Shown: positions 18,003 through 27,290, counted from the first letter of the stretch. The stretch: 37,643 bases of DNA from Bacteroidota bacterium (GCA_022564295.1 JADFLR010000029.1:1-37643); one strand, 5' to 3'. The notes: a model not told the origin generated them from the letters alone. Numbers and translations: made by a program.

Positions 18003-21000
18003 TTATTTAATTATTGCAAATCGTCCTATTTTTTCCCCTATTTCAGGAGCATCAACATGGTAAACGTATATACCATAAGCTATATCCATTCCATCTTTTG
18101 ACACTAAATTCCAGGCTTCCTGCCCATCACTAATTGTACTATTGTGCTCAATAGTTTGAACTAACTTGCCACTCATACTATAAATTCTTATTGTACATTG
18201 GTTTGGAAGATGAATGAAAAATATTCTACGCTCACCTCTACCAATAGAACTGGAAATTGGCTCCCAGGAAGCCGCGCCTGTATAAGGATTTGGTACAACG
18301 GCGATCTTGTCCATCTCCGATTGCGCCTTTGATATGTCAAAATCCGGGCTCTTAGAAATAAACTCAAAATACTCACCGGTTCTGAAAGGTTTCTTCGTAA
18401 TAATTTTATATACATCTCCTTCCAGAGGTGGCAATCGTTCTTCCTCGGCAATTGTAGTATCCCTTACCAACGTCATGGACCAGCTAATTCGGGCCTCAGA
18501 CCAAGTCTCAGCTGGTTTCCCTGCAGAGTCTCCAAACACAACAAAGATCGCATCTCCAATAACAGATTCGGGTTCTACATCAAAAAGTTCGTTATTATTT
18601 TCATCTCTGAATAAAAACTGAAAGCGGTCAATATCTTCAGTAATATTTTTTACAACTATATTAGAGGGAATAGTCGGAAAAAAGTTTTCAGGTCCCGCGA
18701 AAAATGATGTGTCACCTTCTCCCGGCGCTGTAAACAATATTTCAAAATCTGCAGGGTAGTCAACTCGTTTGCCATTATAAGCCGGTGCAAACCTGGAGTC
18801 GAATCCAACCTGGATAATGAAATTACTATTCCCGCTTTTCCACTCGGTTTTATCTCTATCAATAATCACATCAAGGTCGCTTAAAATATCCAATGATATA
18901 CCGTCTATAACGTTGGTTTGATCTTCACTACCTTGAATTTGTTTTAAATAAATCAGCGTATCTCCTTCAGTATGATCTATCAGAGAATAATATGGAAAAG
19001 AATTGTTATGATATTTTGTTGAGTCTTCAAACTCTAATCTGTAAGTATGCAAATTCCTGATTGAATCCGGATCCAGAATAGTAACAGATACCTTTCCGGT
19101 CCCCGGTCCGGAACCAAAAAAGTTTTTTATCCCCGGTGAAATAAAACCGGCTGCGGGTGCTCTGGGAGTTACAACTGCAGTATTAATATCCGTCGAAAAA
19201 TTTCCATTAATATCTTTTCTTAATATACTTGTGGTTTCCGAAGGAGGTATTCCTTCTATATTTCCTTCAATTGTTTGTGTAACAAAACCCTGATCGTAAG
19301 CAACAACTGCATAATAATAAGTTTGCCCATTCTGAACGGTGGTATCTACAAATGAATGCTTGAGCCCGTTATCATTTCCTAAATAGTAAATTGCCCCATT
19401 TACATCAATTGGATGCAATCCCTCAACACCATCGACTAAGTCGAACTGAGCAATTGGTTTTCGGAAGGTTGGCTTTCCAAAGGCATCAGTTATTATTTTA
19501 TTTTCTAAAAACGCAAATTCTGTTGAGCGGTAAATCTTATAGCCTTCAAAGTTAAATTTCTGAAAAAATGCATCGAACGTAAACTCGGCTCTGTCATCCC
19601 AATAAAGCGTTACTTTACGATCACCCGGTATAACTTTTACAATTGGCTTCTCCGGTGGTTTTGCAAACCTGTAATTTGCATTGTAAATTTGCTGAACTGT
19701 TTTCTTCCGCCGAAAAACATCATCCTGATCAATTCCAAAAATTAACCCCATCGAAAATCTTTCAGTCTCTCCGGTTTCCTGAGGAGAACCAAGAATTGCT
19801 GAATATTTATCTCTTCCAAATAAATGAAACAGATAACTCGAGAAAAAATTGGCTAAATTAACACCCACAAGCGACTGCCCATGTGGTGCTGGCAATGCGG
19901 AAAGAACCTGCCAGTTTGTTTCATCAAGCAATAATTCGTAAGTATGTACTGCAAAGATCTTAAACCCGGTCAATCCAAGTTGATCAGATTCATCCTTATC
20001 TAATAATCCAAAATTTGGTTCCCCCTGATCGGGTAATCCGTTAGCTTCCGTACCATCAAAATCAGGTCCTAAGTATGCTTCATCAAAGGGTCCAATTCCA
20101 TCCGTGCCTAAATCATCGTTAAGCGGCTCACCCTCGTCCCATTCACCATTATCGTTAGCATCAAGAAAAGTCCTCCAGTTAGCATTTTCATCCGCATCCC
20201 AGTGGGGTTTCCAGGAAAAACCGTAGAACTCTCTAAATCTAGTCGTATCCTGGAATGGGTCGAGTAAAAATGGGTCCAGGTTTGGGTCGGAGATGAATAC
20301 TGTTGGTTCATTAGTCCTCATTTCGTCGGTTAATCCATCAGCATCATTATCAATTCTATCATCCTGAAGACCGGGACTTTCAAGAAATGCATAAGCCGAT
20401 AACCCAACCGGACTCCAATTACCAGGGCTGCCAAACCCAACAGTTGACCAGGCATAAGATATATCTAATAATTCGTTATAGTCTCCGCCATTATTTGATG
20501 AATTATCATGACCACCAATACCCCAATCAATGTATTGTGCGAAGAGCACTTTATCATAATCTGTTGTACTCATATTTGTAATCTCGTATAACCAAAATAT
20601 TACATCCTCGGCAAGAACCTGAGACCATTGAAATCCCCGGGTTCTAACCTGCATACCCAGTCCACCTCTATCCAGGTCTTCCCTGTCAGGAAAGAAATTA
20701 TTATTTAACATATATTGTTTGTCTTCATTATCATCGAAGACAAAGAAAGTTTCTAAGTCCGCATTTTTAACCCCTTTCCCAAAAAATCCATTCCATACTC
20801 CGTTCCAATCAGATAATCTATCGGGCCAGGAATCCGGCCAGGTATCCGGGTCATCGCTTCTTGCAGGAGTAGAATTAAATAGATTTTCATAGCCCGGCAA
20901 TGCCCACCAACCATAAGTAACACCGGTCGAAGGATCGTGTCGTGTGAATTCATAGTAATTTGATTCAAGAGGATGAATTACGTTCCCTGCCGGATCTTCT

Positions 21001-21287
21001 GTTTCTGCCTGAACAATTATTGCAACACCATCAATATAGGTATGATTTGTACCCTTTGGCCAAACACCACTCCTGCTTGGTTCATTCAGCCAATCTGCCA
21101 CTTCACCGAAGTTATAATAAACAGTAGAAACCAAATTACCATCCATGAAACCCTTTTTAGTATTGTTATGGTTTCCTTTGTTCTTATCCACAAGTCTCTG
21201 TGCAAGTATATTGCCGGGTATCAGGAAAAGACAAGTGAATAAGAAAACTTGATAACATATGAATTTGTTTTTTAATTTAAATCTCAC
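18003..21287 (-). CDS. Large exported surface protein with Fn3-like and degenerate sorting domain; possible SusD substitute
   Basis: This 1094-residue protein has a signal peptide (residues 1-29, ending ILAQR). The first half is rich in Trp, Asp and Gly (GYENLFNSTPARSDDPDTWP, WLYEITNMSTTDYDKVLFAQYIDWG) and has a calcium-type acidic loop, DANDNGEWDEGEP, near residue 365. From about 549 come Fn3-like strands (KVTLYWDD..GYKIYRSTEFAF, QTYYYAVVAYD). From about 992, VVPNPYTGAASWE..IRIYSMSGKLVQTI..YGIYVYHVDAPE is a diverged sorting-type domain without NYPNPFNP. I do not recognise a function. It lies between the TonB-dependent receptor and the PorV-like gene (gaps 25 and 34 nt), the position SusD has in classical glycan loci. 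Its size and domains differ completely from SusD. Confidence 0.75.
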   Translation of the reverse strand: MRFKLKNKFICYQVFLFTCLFLIPGNILAQRLVDKNKGNHNNTKKGFMDGNLVSTVYYNFGEVADWLNEPSRSGVWPKGTNHTYIDGVAIIVQAETEDPAGNVIHPLESNYYEFTRHDPSTGVTYGWWALPGYENLFNSTPARSDDPDTWPDSWPDRLSDWNGVWNGFFGKGVKNADLETFFVFDDNEDKQYMLNNNFFPDREDLDRGGLGMQVRTRGFQWSQVLAEDVIFWLYEITNMSTTDYDKVLFAQYIDWGIGGHDNSSNNGGDYNELLDISYAWSTVGFGSPGNWSPVGLSAYAFLESPGLQDDRIDNDADGLTDEMRTNEPTVFISDPNLDPFLLDPFQDTTRFREFYGFSWKPHWDADENANWRTFLDANDNGEWDEGEPLNDDLGTDGIGPFDEAYLGPDFDGTEANGLPDQGEPNFGLLDKDESDQLGLTGFKIFAVHTYELLLDETNWQVLSALPAPHGQSLVGVNLANFFSSYLFHLFGRDKYSAILGSPQETGETERFSMGLIFGIDQDDVFRRKKTVQQIYNANYRFAKPPEKPIVKVIPGDRKVTLYWDDRAEFTFDAFFQKFNFEGYKIYRSTEFAFLENKIITDAFGKPTFRKPIAQFDLVDGVEGLHPIDVNGAIYYLGNDNGLKHSFVDTTVQNGQTYYYAVVAYDQGFVTQTIEGNIEGIPPSETTSILRKDINGNFSTDINTAVVTPRAPAAGFISPGIKNFFGSGPGTGKVSVTILDPDSIRNLHTYRLEFEDSTKYHNNSFPYYSLIDHTEGDTLIYLKQIQGSEDQTNVIDGISLDILSDLDVIIDRDKTEWKSGNSNFIIQVGFDSRFAPAYNGKRVDYPADFEILFTAPGEGDTSFFAGPENFFPTIPSNIVVKNITEDIDRFQFLFRDENNNELFDVEPESVIGDAIFVVFGDSAGKPAETWSEARISWSMTLVRDTTIAEEERLPPLEGDVYKIITKKPFRTGEYFEFISKSPDFDISKAQSEMDKIAVVPNPYTGAASWEPISSSIGRGERRIFFIHLPNQCTIRIYSMSGKLVQTIEHNSTISDGQEAWNLVSKDGMDIAYGIYVYHVDAPEIGEKIGRFAIIK

Positions 21288-21312
21288 TTAAAACCTCTGC
21301 TATTCCTCGGAT

Positions 21313-24000
21313 TTAAAATTCTAAAGAGGCACCTAATACAATCTGTCTTGGTGCCGAATAAAAATCAGGTCTGGTAAAAAACTCCTCCAAAGTATTAACT
21401 CCGCGTGGCTGTTCTTGTGCACGGGTTAATTCCAATGTATATCCCGCTCTTCCTGTATCAGAAAATACTTCCAGTTCGTTAGCTGTGTCAAATAGGTTAA
21501 ACACTTTTAAGAATACGGAAAATTGCTGATTGTAGAGTTTAAAAAACTTTGTTAAATAGAGATCTACATTAAAAATGGTTGGCCTGCTGTCGCTATTTTC
21601 TAAACCTGTTCTTTGGTTTTGGATTGCAGGTGTATAAGGTAAACCTGTGCCCCACCTTCCCACCGAGCTTACTATCCAATCTCCCGGGATTCCGGCAGTT
21701 ATAGTAAAATTAAGTGAGTGAGTTCTATCCCAATCCAATGGAGCGAGTTGTTTGTTTATTTCTATTGGCGGATTCGCCTGAGCCCGATCAAAAGCATCAT
21801 TTGGATCTGATGCATTACCCTTTGCATCCTGAAATGTATAATCGATAGTTGCACTAAATCCATTACTAAATCGTTTCTCAAACGAAAGTGTAATTCCTTT
21901 TACAGAACCATAATCAATATTAATCAATTTGCTAAACTTTTTGAATTCATTTTTTATATGAATCTCACTGCCAAGCAAGTTTCGAATATCCTTCAAATAA
22001 GCAGTAATTGTAACACCATAATCACTAAAAAGTTGTTGCTGCAGACCTATTTCGTACATAACAGTCATCTGTGGTTCCAGATCAGTGTTTCCGATAATAT
22101 TTCCAATATTTTCAGGGAAGTCGCCAGTTAATGGTACTCTGAAGTTTGGATTTCGATATAAAAATTCGAAAGGTGGAATCTGGAAAAAATGACCGTAAGA
22201 AATATGTATTGCACCATTATCTGAAATAGGATAAGATATTCCCAACCTCGGACTGAATTGAGATTTAACGCTTGCCGTTCCCATTAATGACTCAGGGAAA
22301 GGAGGCAGCAACTCATCAAGAACGGCGATGTTATCAGGATCAAGAAGAAACTTACCATCGGGTTGAAAATAATCAAACCTTATACCAACATTTACAATTA
22401 AATAATCCAGCTCAATTTTATCCTGGATGAAAACAGCAAATTGATAAGGATTTGCATTATAAACATTGAAGTTAAATGATCCGGGTGTAGGTAAAGTAGG
22501 TTTAAATCCCGTTGATGCATCAACAATTATCTGAAAATCTTCATAATCAATATTATGGTATTTAAATTCTGCACCGGTTTTGATTTGGTGAATCTGAGTT
22601 AATTGAGTTGTTAAATCAATTTTTCCTGTATACGTTTGTGAAGTATGATTAAAGTGCCAATTTTGAGTTCCGCCAGTTAAAAATGCATTTCCGCTTACAA
22701 CATTTTTTATGCTTGGATCAACATATCTCGGGTCTAATGGATCTTCAAAAACATACTGGCTAAAATCTGATTCAAATGCTGATACCAATAAATCCAGAAA
22801 TGTGGAATTACTAAATACACGTGTATATTGTGCACTTATTAAATAACTGTCGTTAAATTTATTATAATCACCATCCGGATTAAGCTTATAACGATGATCA
22901 TATGATCTAAATTTTCTGTTTGAAAATAACCCATTCAATACAATTCCTCTACCAGATCCAACTTTAAAAGTAAGCTTAGCTTGCAATGAAAGTCTTTCAT
23001 CAAAAGCCATAGGAATAAAGGTGCCATCTCCTGTAGCTCCTACAATCCAATCAGCAGGATCATTTGCAGAGAAATCAGAAACATCGGAAGGATTAAAAAC
23101 TCTTTCACCATAAATAAATCCTTCATCACGAAAATATCTGCCGGATATGAAAAATTTTAGGAATTCACCTGCTCCAGGTATAGGCCCCGAAAATGTTCCC
23201 CGTAGATTGTAAACTCCGGTTGGAGAAATATTGCTAATATTATCAAATAAATCTGTTCTGGATGATACATAATCACCAAAAAAACCTGAAAATAAAAAAT
23301 CATAATTATCTCCCGGTAATTTAGTTATCTGATTCACAATCCCGGATAAAGCGTCACCATACTCAGCATTAAATGTACCGGTTAGAATCTGAACTTCCTG
23401 AATACTATTTACATCTGCCTCCATTGATGGTAAACCGGTAAATGCATCATTGGTTGAAACTCCATCAACTAAATATGTAACTTCAGCTATACGGCCACCT
23501 CTAAAATGACCATCAATGACACCTGCTTGTAAGTTAACAACAGATTGAACAGTCTCAAGGGGAAGCATTGCAATATCTTCGCCACTGATGTTAGCTTGAG
23601 TTGAAGTTAAATCCTTCTGAACAATTGGTCGTGTTGCGACAACAATTACATCGGCCATTTCAACTGCTTCTTCCTGCAATTCAAAATTTAATTTCGTGGT
23701 TTGATCGACTGATACTTTTACATTTTGCACTAGAACAGAATTGTACCCAATAATTGAAGCTTTTACTTCATACTTTCCGGGTGGAATGTTTATAATGAAG
23801 AAATTTCCATCAAAATCTGTAGCAGCCCCTAAGGTTGTTCCCATAATTATTACATTTGCACCAATAAGAGGTTCACCATTTGAAGTATCAATTATTTTTC
23901 CGGAAATTTTTCCAGTAGTTCCCGCTAAGGATTTAATGCTAAAAATAATGAGAAAGAATAGAATTGTTACAAAGAATAATTTTAAATGTTTCTTAATCAT
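21313..24000 (-). CDS. TonB-dependent receptor with N-terminal carboxypeptidase-like domain (SusC-like)
   Basis: This 895-residue outer-membrane transporter has a signal peptide (1-26). A CarboxypepD_reg-like domain spans about 28-112 (GKISGKIIDTSNGEPLIGANV..TDFDGNFFIINIPPGKYEV). The plug spans about 118-225 (DVIVVATRPIVQKDLTSTQANI..YLVDGVSTNDAF..EYGDALSGIVNQITK). A 22-strand-type barrel ends in QIVLGASLEF with terminal Phe. It should import oligosaccharides using TonB energy. The N-terminal extension is the SusC feature, but no SusD gene follows and the protein is shorter than usual SusC. It opens the operon. The gene lies about 65 nt beyond a terminator and I see no clear ribosome site, so its transcription depends either on read-through or on a promoter I could not identify. 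Confidence 0.9.
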   Translation of the reverse strand: MIKKHLKLFFVTILFFLIIFSIKSLAGTTGKISGKIIDTSNGEPLIGANVIIMGTTLGAATDFDGNFFIINIPPGKYEVKASIIGYNSVLVQNVKVSVDQTTKLNFELQEEAVEMADVIVVATRPIVQKDLTSTQANISGEDIAMLPLETVQSVVNLQAGVIDGHFRGGRIAEVTYLVDGVSTNDAFTGLPSMEADVNSIQEVQILTGTFNAEYGDALSGIVNQITKLPGDNYDFLFSGFFGDYVSSRTDLFDNISNISPTGVYNLRGTFSGPIPGAGEFLKFFISGRYFRDEGFIYGERVFNPSDVSDFSANDPADWIVGATGDGTFIPMAFDERLSLQAKLTFKVGSGRGIVLNGLFSNRKFRSYDHRYKLNPDGDYNKFNDSYLISAQYTRVFSNSTFLDLLVSAFESDFSQYVFEDPLDPRYVDPSIKNVVSGNAFLTGGTQNWHFNHTSQTYTGKIDLTTQLTQIHQIKTGAEFKYHNIDYEDFQIIVDASTGFKPTLPTPGSFNFNVYNANPYQFAVFIQDKIELDYLIVNVGIRFDYFQPDGKFLLDPDNIAVLDELLPPFPESLMGTASVKSQFSPRLGISYPISDNGAIHISYGHFFQIPPFEFLYRNPNFRVPLTGDFPENIGNIIGNTDLEPQMTVMYEIGLQQQLFSDYGVTITAYLKDIRNLLGSEIHIKNEFKKFSKLINIDYGSVKGITLSFEKRFSNGFSATIDYTFQDAKGNASDPNDAFDRAQANPPIEINKQLAPLDWDRTHSLNFTITAGIPGDWIVSSVGRWGTGLPYTPAIQNQRTGLENSDSRPTIFNVDLYLTKFFKLYNQQFSVFLKVFNLFDTANELEVFSDTGRAGYTLELTRAQEQPRGVNTLEEFFTRPDFYSAPRQIVLGASLEF

Positions 24001-24063
24001 CGTAAAATGTTTTTAAGAATTATACTTGTTTTAACACAAAGAAAAGATAAAATATTAATATCC

Positions 24064-24106
24064 AAAAAAAAAGCCAGGATACTATCATAGATATAAGTAT
24101 CCTGGC
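24064..24106 (-). terminator. Strong intrinsic terminator
   Basis: On the minus strand gccaggatact (complement of 24096-24106) pairs perfectly with agtatcctggc (complement of 24073-24083). A run of nine T residues follows (24064-24072). The 11-bp stem lies 15 nt after the stop of the secreted protein gene and before the receptor gene. It should end most transcripts of the former and make the receptor operon less expressed. Confidence 0.9.
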
Positions 24107-24121
24107 ATAATTCAGGTTTAT

Positions 24122-25597
24122 CTATTTCAAAAGTATCATTTTCTTAACCTGAGTAAAGTTTCCTGCAACAACTCGATAGAAGTAAATTCCCGTTGCTACT
24201 CTCGAGCCGTAACTGTTTTCACCATTCCATTGTGCACTATAATAGCCAGGAGATTTATCTTCATTAACTAATGTATTTATTTCCCTTCCCATCATATCGT
24301 ACACCTTTATTACTACACGAGATTGTTGAGGAATTGAATAGTTAATGGTCGTAGATGGGTTAAATGGATTCGGATAGTTTTGGGACACATTAAATTCTTC
24401 AGGAATAAAACCATCATTTTCAACAGCAGTTAAAACACCCATTGCCGGAAAGATAAGATCATCCCAGTACACAGTTCCGGTAAACCTTGAATATGCATGC
24501 AGTCTTATCGACATTGCCACTGCTTCCGGATCATTTGGTACCGTTATATCTAAGGTGTATTGTGTCCAGTCAAATTGCGTTACTGACGGAAGTACAAACT
24601 GCATATCTATTGGGTAACCATCTATATTATTAAATCCATCATTGTTCCCAACTCCCTTCCAGAATCCATATGTAAATCCTACTGCCCACGTCGTTGGATA
24701 TAAATCTGCTGAATCAGGCACCAGATCGCTTGCTTTTAACCATACACTTACCGTTATATCATCCCCTGGTCCTGCACCTTTCAACATAAATCTCCTCGTA
24801 CCCACAAATGCATCGTGCGGCACTCTATCAAACGGTAGATCAAACTTTAATGAATGTGTTCCCGAATGAGCTTCCTCTGTGGTTACTATCGTATTCTCAA
24901 AGCCATTGCTTATCACCCCATCATTTCCTCCTATTGGCGGGAACCAGTAAAACCATCCAGTCGGTACACCTACCGCCTGGTCCCAGTTCTGTCCTGCCCA
25001 CTGGTTGCCTCTTCCGAAATGCAAAAAGTCATCTGCCCACACCGTGCCCGTTGCATCCTTACCGCCTATGAACTTCATTATTGTTTTCCACGAATCTTCC
25101 GGCAGTATTGTCTCTCCCACATCATTCGTGTCTGCAAAAAATGCTCCACTGCTTGGTGTACTCTGATCTATATCCAATACTGTCTCACCTATCAGTGCTC
25201 CTGCTTCATTATAGAATGAGTAACTTATTTTCCACTTCTCATCCTCTGTGGCAGGATTTGTGTTCACTCCCTCTGTCATTACCCACGCTCCTATCTTTAT
25301 ATCCACATTTGCAAGATGCTGTGGTGACCAGAAGTCTACCACATTCTCTGACTCCCATACTGCTGCTTCGGTTGTTACTTCCTTAGTAATCCTCAGCGAT
25401 TTACCCATTGATCTTGACTGATCAGTTGCCCATCCAAGAGTTGAACCCGATGGCTCTGCTCCCTTCATCCAATAACTTGGTAAATCTCCTTCAAATCCGC
25501 CGATGTACTGAGCATCAACTTTAGCGGGTACGAATAAAATTAAAAAGAGAATCGGTATAATTCCCCATAAAACAATTGGTGAATGTTCTTTCAGCAT
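24122..25597 (-). CDS. Secreted two-module beta-sandwich (CBM-like) protein with T9SS sorting domain
   Basis: This 491-residue protein has a signal peptide (1-29, ending KVDAQ). Two related jelly-roll modules follow (about 30-195 and 215-385); the shared pattern is GFEG..PSYWMKG..SMGKSLRI against GFENTIVTTEEAHSGTHSLKF and WADDFLHFG against YWDDLIFPA. This is the style of CBM4/9-like or CBM35-like glycan-binding modules. The T9SS sorting domain starts near 400 (VSQNYPNPFNPST, ending KKMILLK). No catalytic residues are evident. I infer a surface glycan-binding protein that concentrates substrate for the neighbouring receptor. A good ribosome site (AAGGAGA) precedes the ATG, and the coding strand looks richer in G than neighbouring genes; with its private terminator this suggests high expression. 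Confidence 0.78.
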   Translation of the reverse strand: MLKEHSPIVLWGIIPILFLILFVPAKVDAQYIGGFEGDLPSYWMKGAEPSGSTLGWATDQSRSMGKSLRITKEVTTEAAVWESENVVDFWSPQHLANVDIKIGAWVMTEGVNTNPATEDEKWKISYSFYNEAGALIGETVLDIDQSTPSSGAFFADTNDVGETILPEDSWKTIMKFIGGKDATGTVWADDFLHFGRGNQWAGQNWDQAVGVPTGWFYWFPPIGGNDGVISNGFENTIVTTEEAHSGTHSLKFDLPFDRVPHDAFVGTRRFMLKGAGPGDDITVSVWLKASDLVPDSADLYPTTWAVGFTYGFWKGVGNNDGFNNIDGYPIDMQFVLPSVTQFDWTQYTLDITVPNDPEAVAMSIRLHAYSRFTGTVYWDDLIFPAMGVLTAVENDGFIPEEFNVSQNYPNPFNPSTTINYSIPQQSRVVIKVYDMMGREINTLVNEDKSPGYYSAQWNGENSYGSRVATGIYFYRVVAGNFTQVKKMILLK

Positions 25598-25915
25598 ATC
25601 TTTCTCCTTGATTGGTTAATGAAATATATTATTACACACATAAGTGTTAGAATATCCTTTTTATTTGTGATCGTAGATGCACTTTATCTCATTATAAAGA
25701 ATATATTTTCAGTTGAGTGTTCTTTGCACTAAAGTATGGGAACTCATTATTTGAGTCCCCATTAATGATATGGAGATTTGCTTCACATTTCTCACTCATG
25801 AAAGATTTCTCTTCAATTTTTGACAAAGCTTGTGTCCACATCTGTATTCAGTTAATTCAAACGGATTTTCATTATTGTAATCCGCTAATATTTATATGTA
25901 ATTATACTATTTTTA
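25598..25915 (-). promoter_or_regulatory. Leader/promoter region of the secreted CBM-like protein gene, with a long hairpin
   Basis: This 318-nt gap has no gene. It contains an 11-bp hairpin: atgggaactca (25736-25746) pairs with tgagtccccat (25752-25762), with one G-U pair in the minus-strand transcript and a 5-nt loop. No T run flanks it, so it is not a terminator. A weaker hairpin, cggatt/aatccg (25862-25884), lies just after the LacI gene. A degenerate stretch at 25849-25866 partly resembles the LacI operator with 4 extra bases. I could not assign a promoter with confidence. Confidence 0.5.
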
Positions 25916-26935
25916 TTAGTTGATATTTTTTATTGATTCTCTTACAACCAACTCAATCGGAACAATTATTTTCTTTGCAGTAGTAGTTTCTGTTTTAATG
26001 ATATTCAAGAGTAACTGAACAGCTTCAGTTCCCATTTTCACTTTTGGTACTCTGATGGTTGTTAGTGGAGGATCTATCATTATATCTGCTTCAACATCAT
26101 CAAAGCCAATTAGTGAAATATCATTAGGAATATTCAAGTTATTGTCTTTTAGGTATTGTATAACTCCAACAGCAGTAGCATTGGTGGAAGCGAAAATGGC
26201 AGTTACATTTTTATTTTGAATAAATAACTTTTCAGCAGATCTATATCCGTTTTGTCTTGAGAGATTCTCATCATTAGTGACAACCAATCCATTGCCATTA
26301 ATAATATTGGCTTTTTCAAGTGCGAGTTTATAACCGTGTAATCTTTCCATTATACTCGGGTGCGAAATTTCGCCTCCAATAAATGCAATGTTTTGATGCC
26401 CGCTATTAATGAGATATTCAGTAGCCAACATTCCCCCTCTTTCATTGTCAATAAGAACACCTGGGAAATCACCATTGGGTGGTAAGTAATCAATGAAGAG
26501 GATTGGCATATTGTATTTTTTAATAGACTCGATAAATGCTTCAGGTACTTTACCGACGATCAAAATTCCATCGGCATTTCTTTCTAAAATGAATCTCGGG
26601 AGCGGGTCGCCTTTTTTAAACGAAGAGCTTATTGTAGCGAGTAGTACATAGTTATCCTTTTCCCTGGCTTCGAATTCAGTTCCAAGAAAAACTCTTGTAT
26701 AGAAAGATTCAGTACGTAAAAAATGTTCCTCGGTTATAATAAACCCAATGTTACCTATTTTACTTAATACTAATCCTCGCGCCGATCTGGAAGGGTGATA
26801 ATGTAACTGTTTTATTCTCTTTAAAACTCTTCTTTTAGTTTCGGAAGAAATACGTTCATTATTATGTAACACAAGGGATACCGTTGCTATTGAAACATTG
26901 GCGGCTTTAGCCACATCTTTTATTGTTGGACGCAT
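25916..26935 (-). CDS. LacI-family transcriptional regulator
   Basis: This 339-residue cytoplasmic repressor has an N-terminal helix-turn-helix (TIKDVAKAANVSIATVSLVLH, residues 4-24) and a hinge helix (YHPSRSARGLVLSK). A periplasmic-binding-protein-like sensor domain follows from about residue 62, including ILFIDYLPPNGDFPGVLIDNERGG and ISLIGFDDVEADIMIDPPLTTIRVP. Length is normal. A sugar or sugar phosphate should be the effector. The gene starts right after a perfect palindromic operator that overlaps its own promoter, so it very likely represses itself. Its place upstream of the glycan genes suggests it also controls them, but I found no clean copy of the operator in front of those genes. 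Confidence 0.92.
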   Translation of the reverse strand: MRPTIKDVAKAANVSIATVSLVLHNNERISSETKRRVLKRIKQLHYHPSRSARGLVLSKIGNIGFIITEEHFLRTESFYTRVFLGTEFEAREKDNYVLLATISSSFKKGDPLPRFILERNADGILIVGKVPEAFIESIKKYNMPILFIDYLPPNGDFPGVLIDNERGGMLATEYLINSGHQNIAFIGGEISHPSIMERLHGYKLALEKANIINGNGLVVTNDENLSRQNGYRSAEKLFIQNKNVTAIFASTNATAVGVIQYLKDNNLNIPNDISLIGFDDVEADIMIDPPLTTIRVPKVKMGTEAVQLLLNIIKTETTTAKKIIVPIELVVRESIKNIN

Positions 26936-26943
26936 AAATTTTT

Positions 26944-26959
26944 AGTTAAACGTTTAACT
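26944..26959. promoter_or_regulatory. LacI-type operator O1
   Basis: AGTTAAACGTTTAACT is a perfect 16-bp palindrome with the central CG typical of LacI-family operators. It lies 9 nt before the regulator's ATG and covers the predicted transcription start, so bound repressor would block initiation. Confidence 0.85.
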
Positions 26960-26960
26960 G

Positions 26961-26989
26961 AACATAGTGTAATATTCGTTTCAAGTCAA
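26961..26989 (-). promoter_or_regulatory. Sigma70-like promoter of the LacI gene
   Basis: On the minus strand TTGACT (-35; 26984-26989) is followed after 17 nt by TATGTT (-10; 26961-26966). The start would fall near 26954, inside operator O1. No ribosome-binding site is visible in the very short leader. The match is to the general sigma70 pattern rather than to the Bacteroides TTTG/TAnnTTTG type. Confidence 0.65.
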
Positions 26990-27092
26990 GTGTTTTTAAG
27001 GAATTTTTCTAAAAAAATTTAAACAGGCTTATTTTAGCTCTTTTTTGTAAAAATCATAAGAAATTCTTAAGAAGTAAAATTAACAATTTGTA

Positions 27093-27105
27093 TAAACGTT
27101 TAACT
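27093..27105. promoter_or_regulatory. LacI-type operator O2 (partial palindrome)
   Basis: The core TAAACGTTTA continues on one side as ACT and so repeats the right half of O1. Its centre (27097/27098) is 146 bp from the centre of O1 (26951/26952). The rest of the 355-nt gap 26936-27290 is AT-rich and shows nothing else I can name. Confidence 0.7.
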
Positions 27106-27290
27106 GATTATTTGAAATGGCAACCAGATTCTTGCCCTATATATTTTTATAAAGGAAGAATAAATAATAAAATAACTGACAAATACTATTATCATTTTAT
27201 AATACTCAACTATCTATCGAAATAATATTAGATGTAAAATTTTGGTGAATGTCTTTAGACCAACTTCAATTTAATCCTGCTTTCTGATTA

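Noticed and set aside
24642..25386. Overlapping plus-strand open frames opposite the CBM-like gene
   Set aside because: They follow from the skewed base composition of the minus-strand gene; no domain or start signal supports them.
24122..25597. SusD homolog for the receptor
   Set aside because: It has two beta-sandwich modules and a T9SS tail, no lipoprotein Cys and no helical TPR-like SusD pattern.
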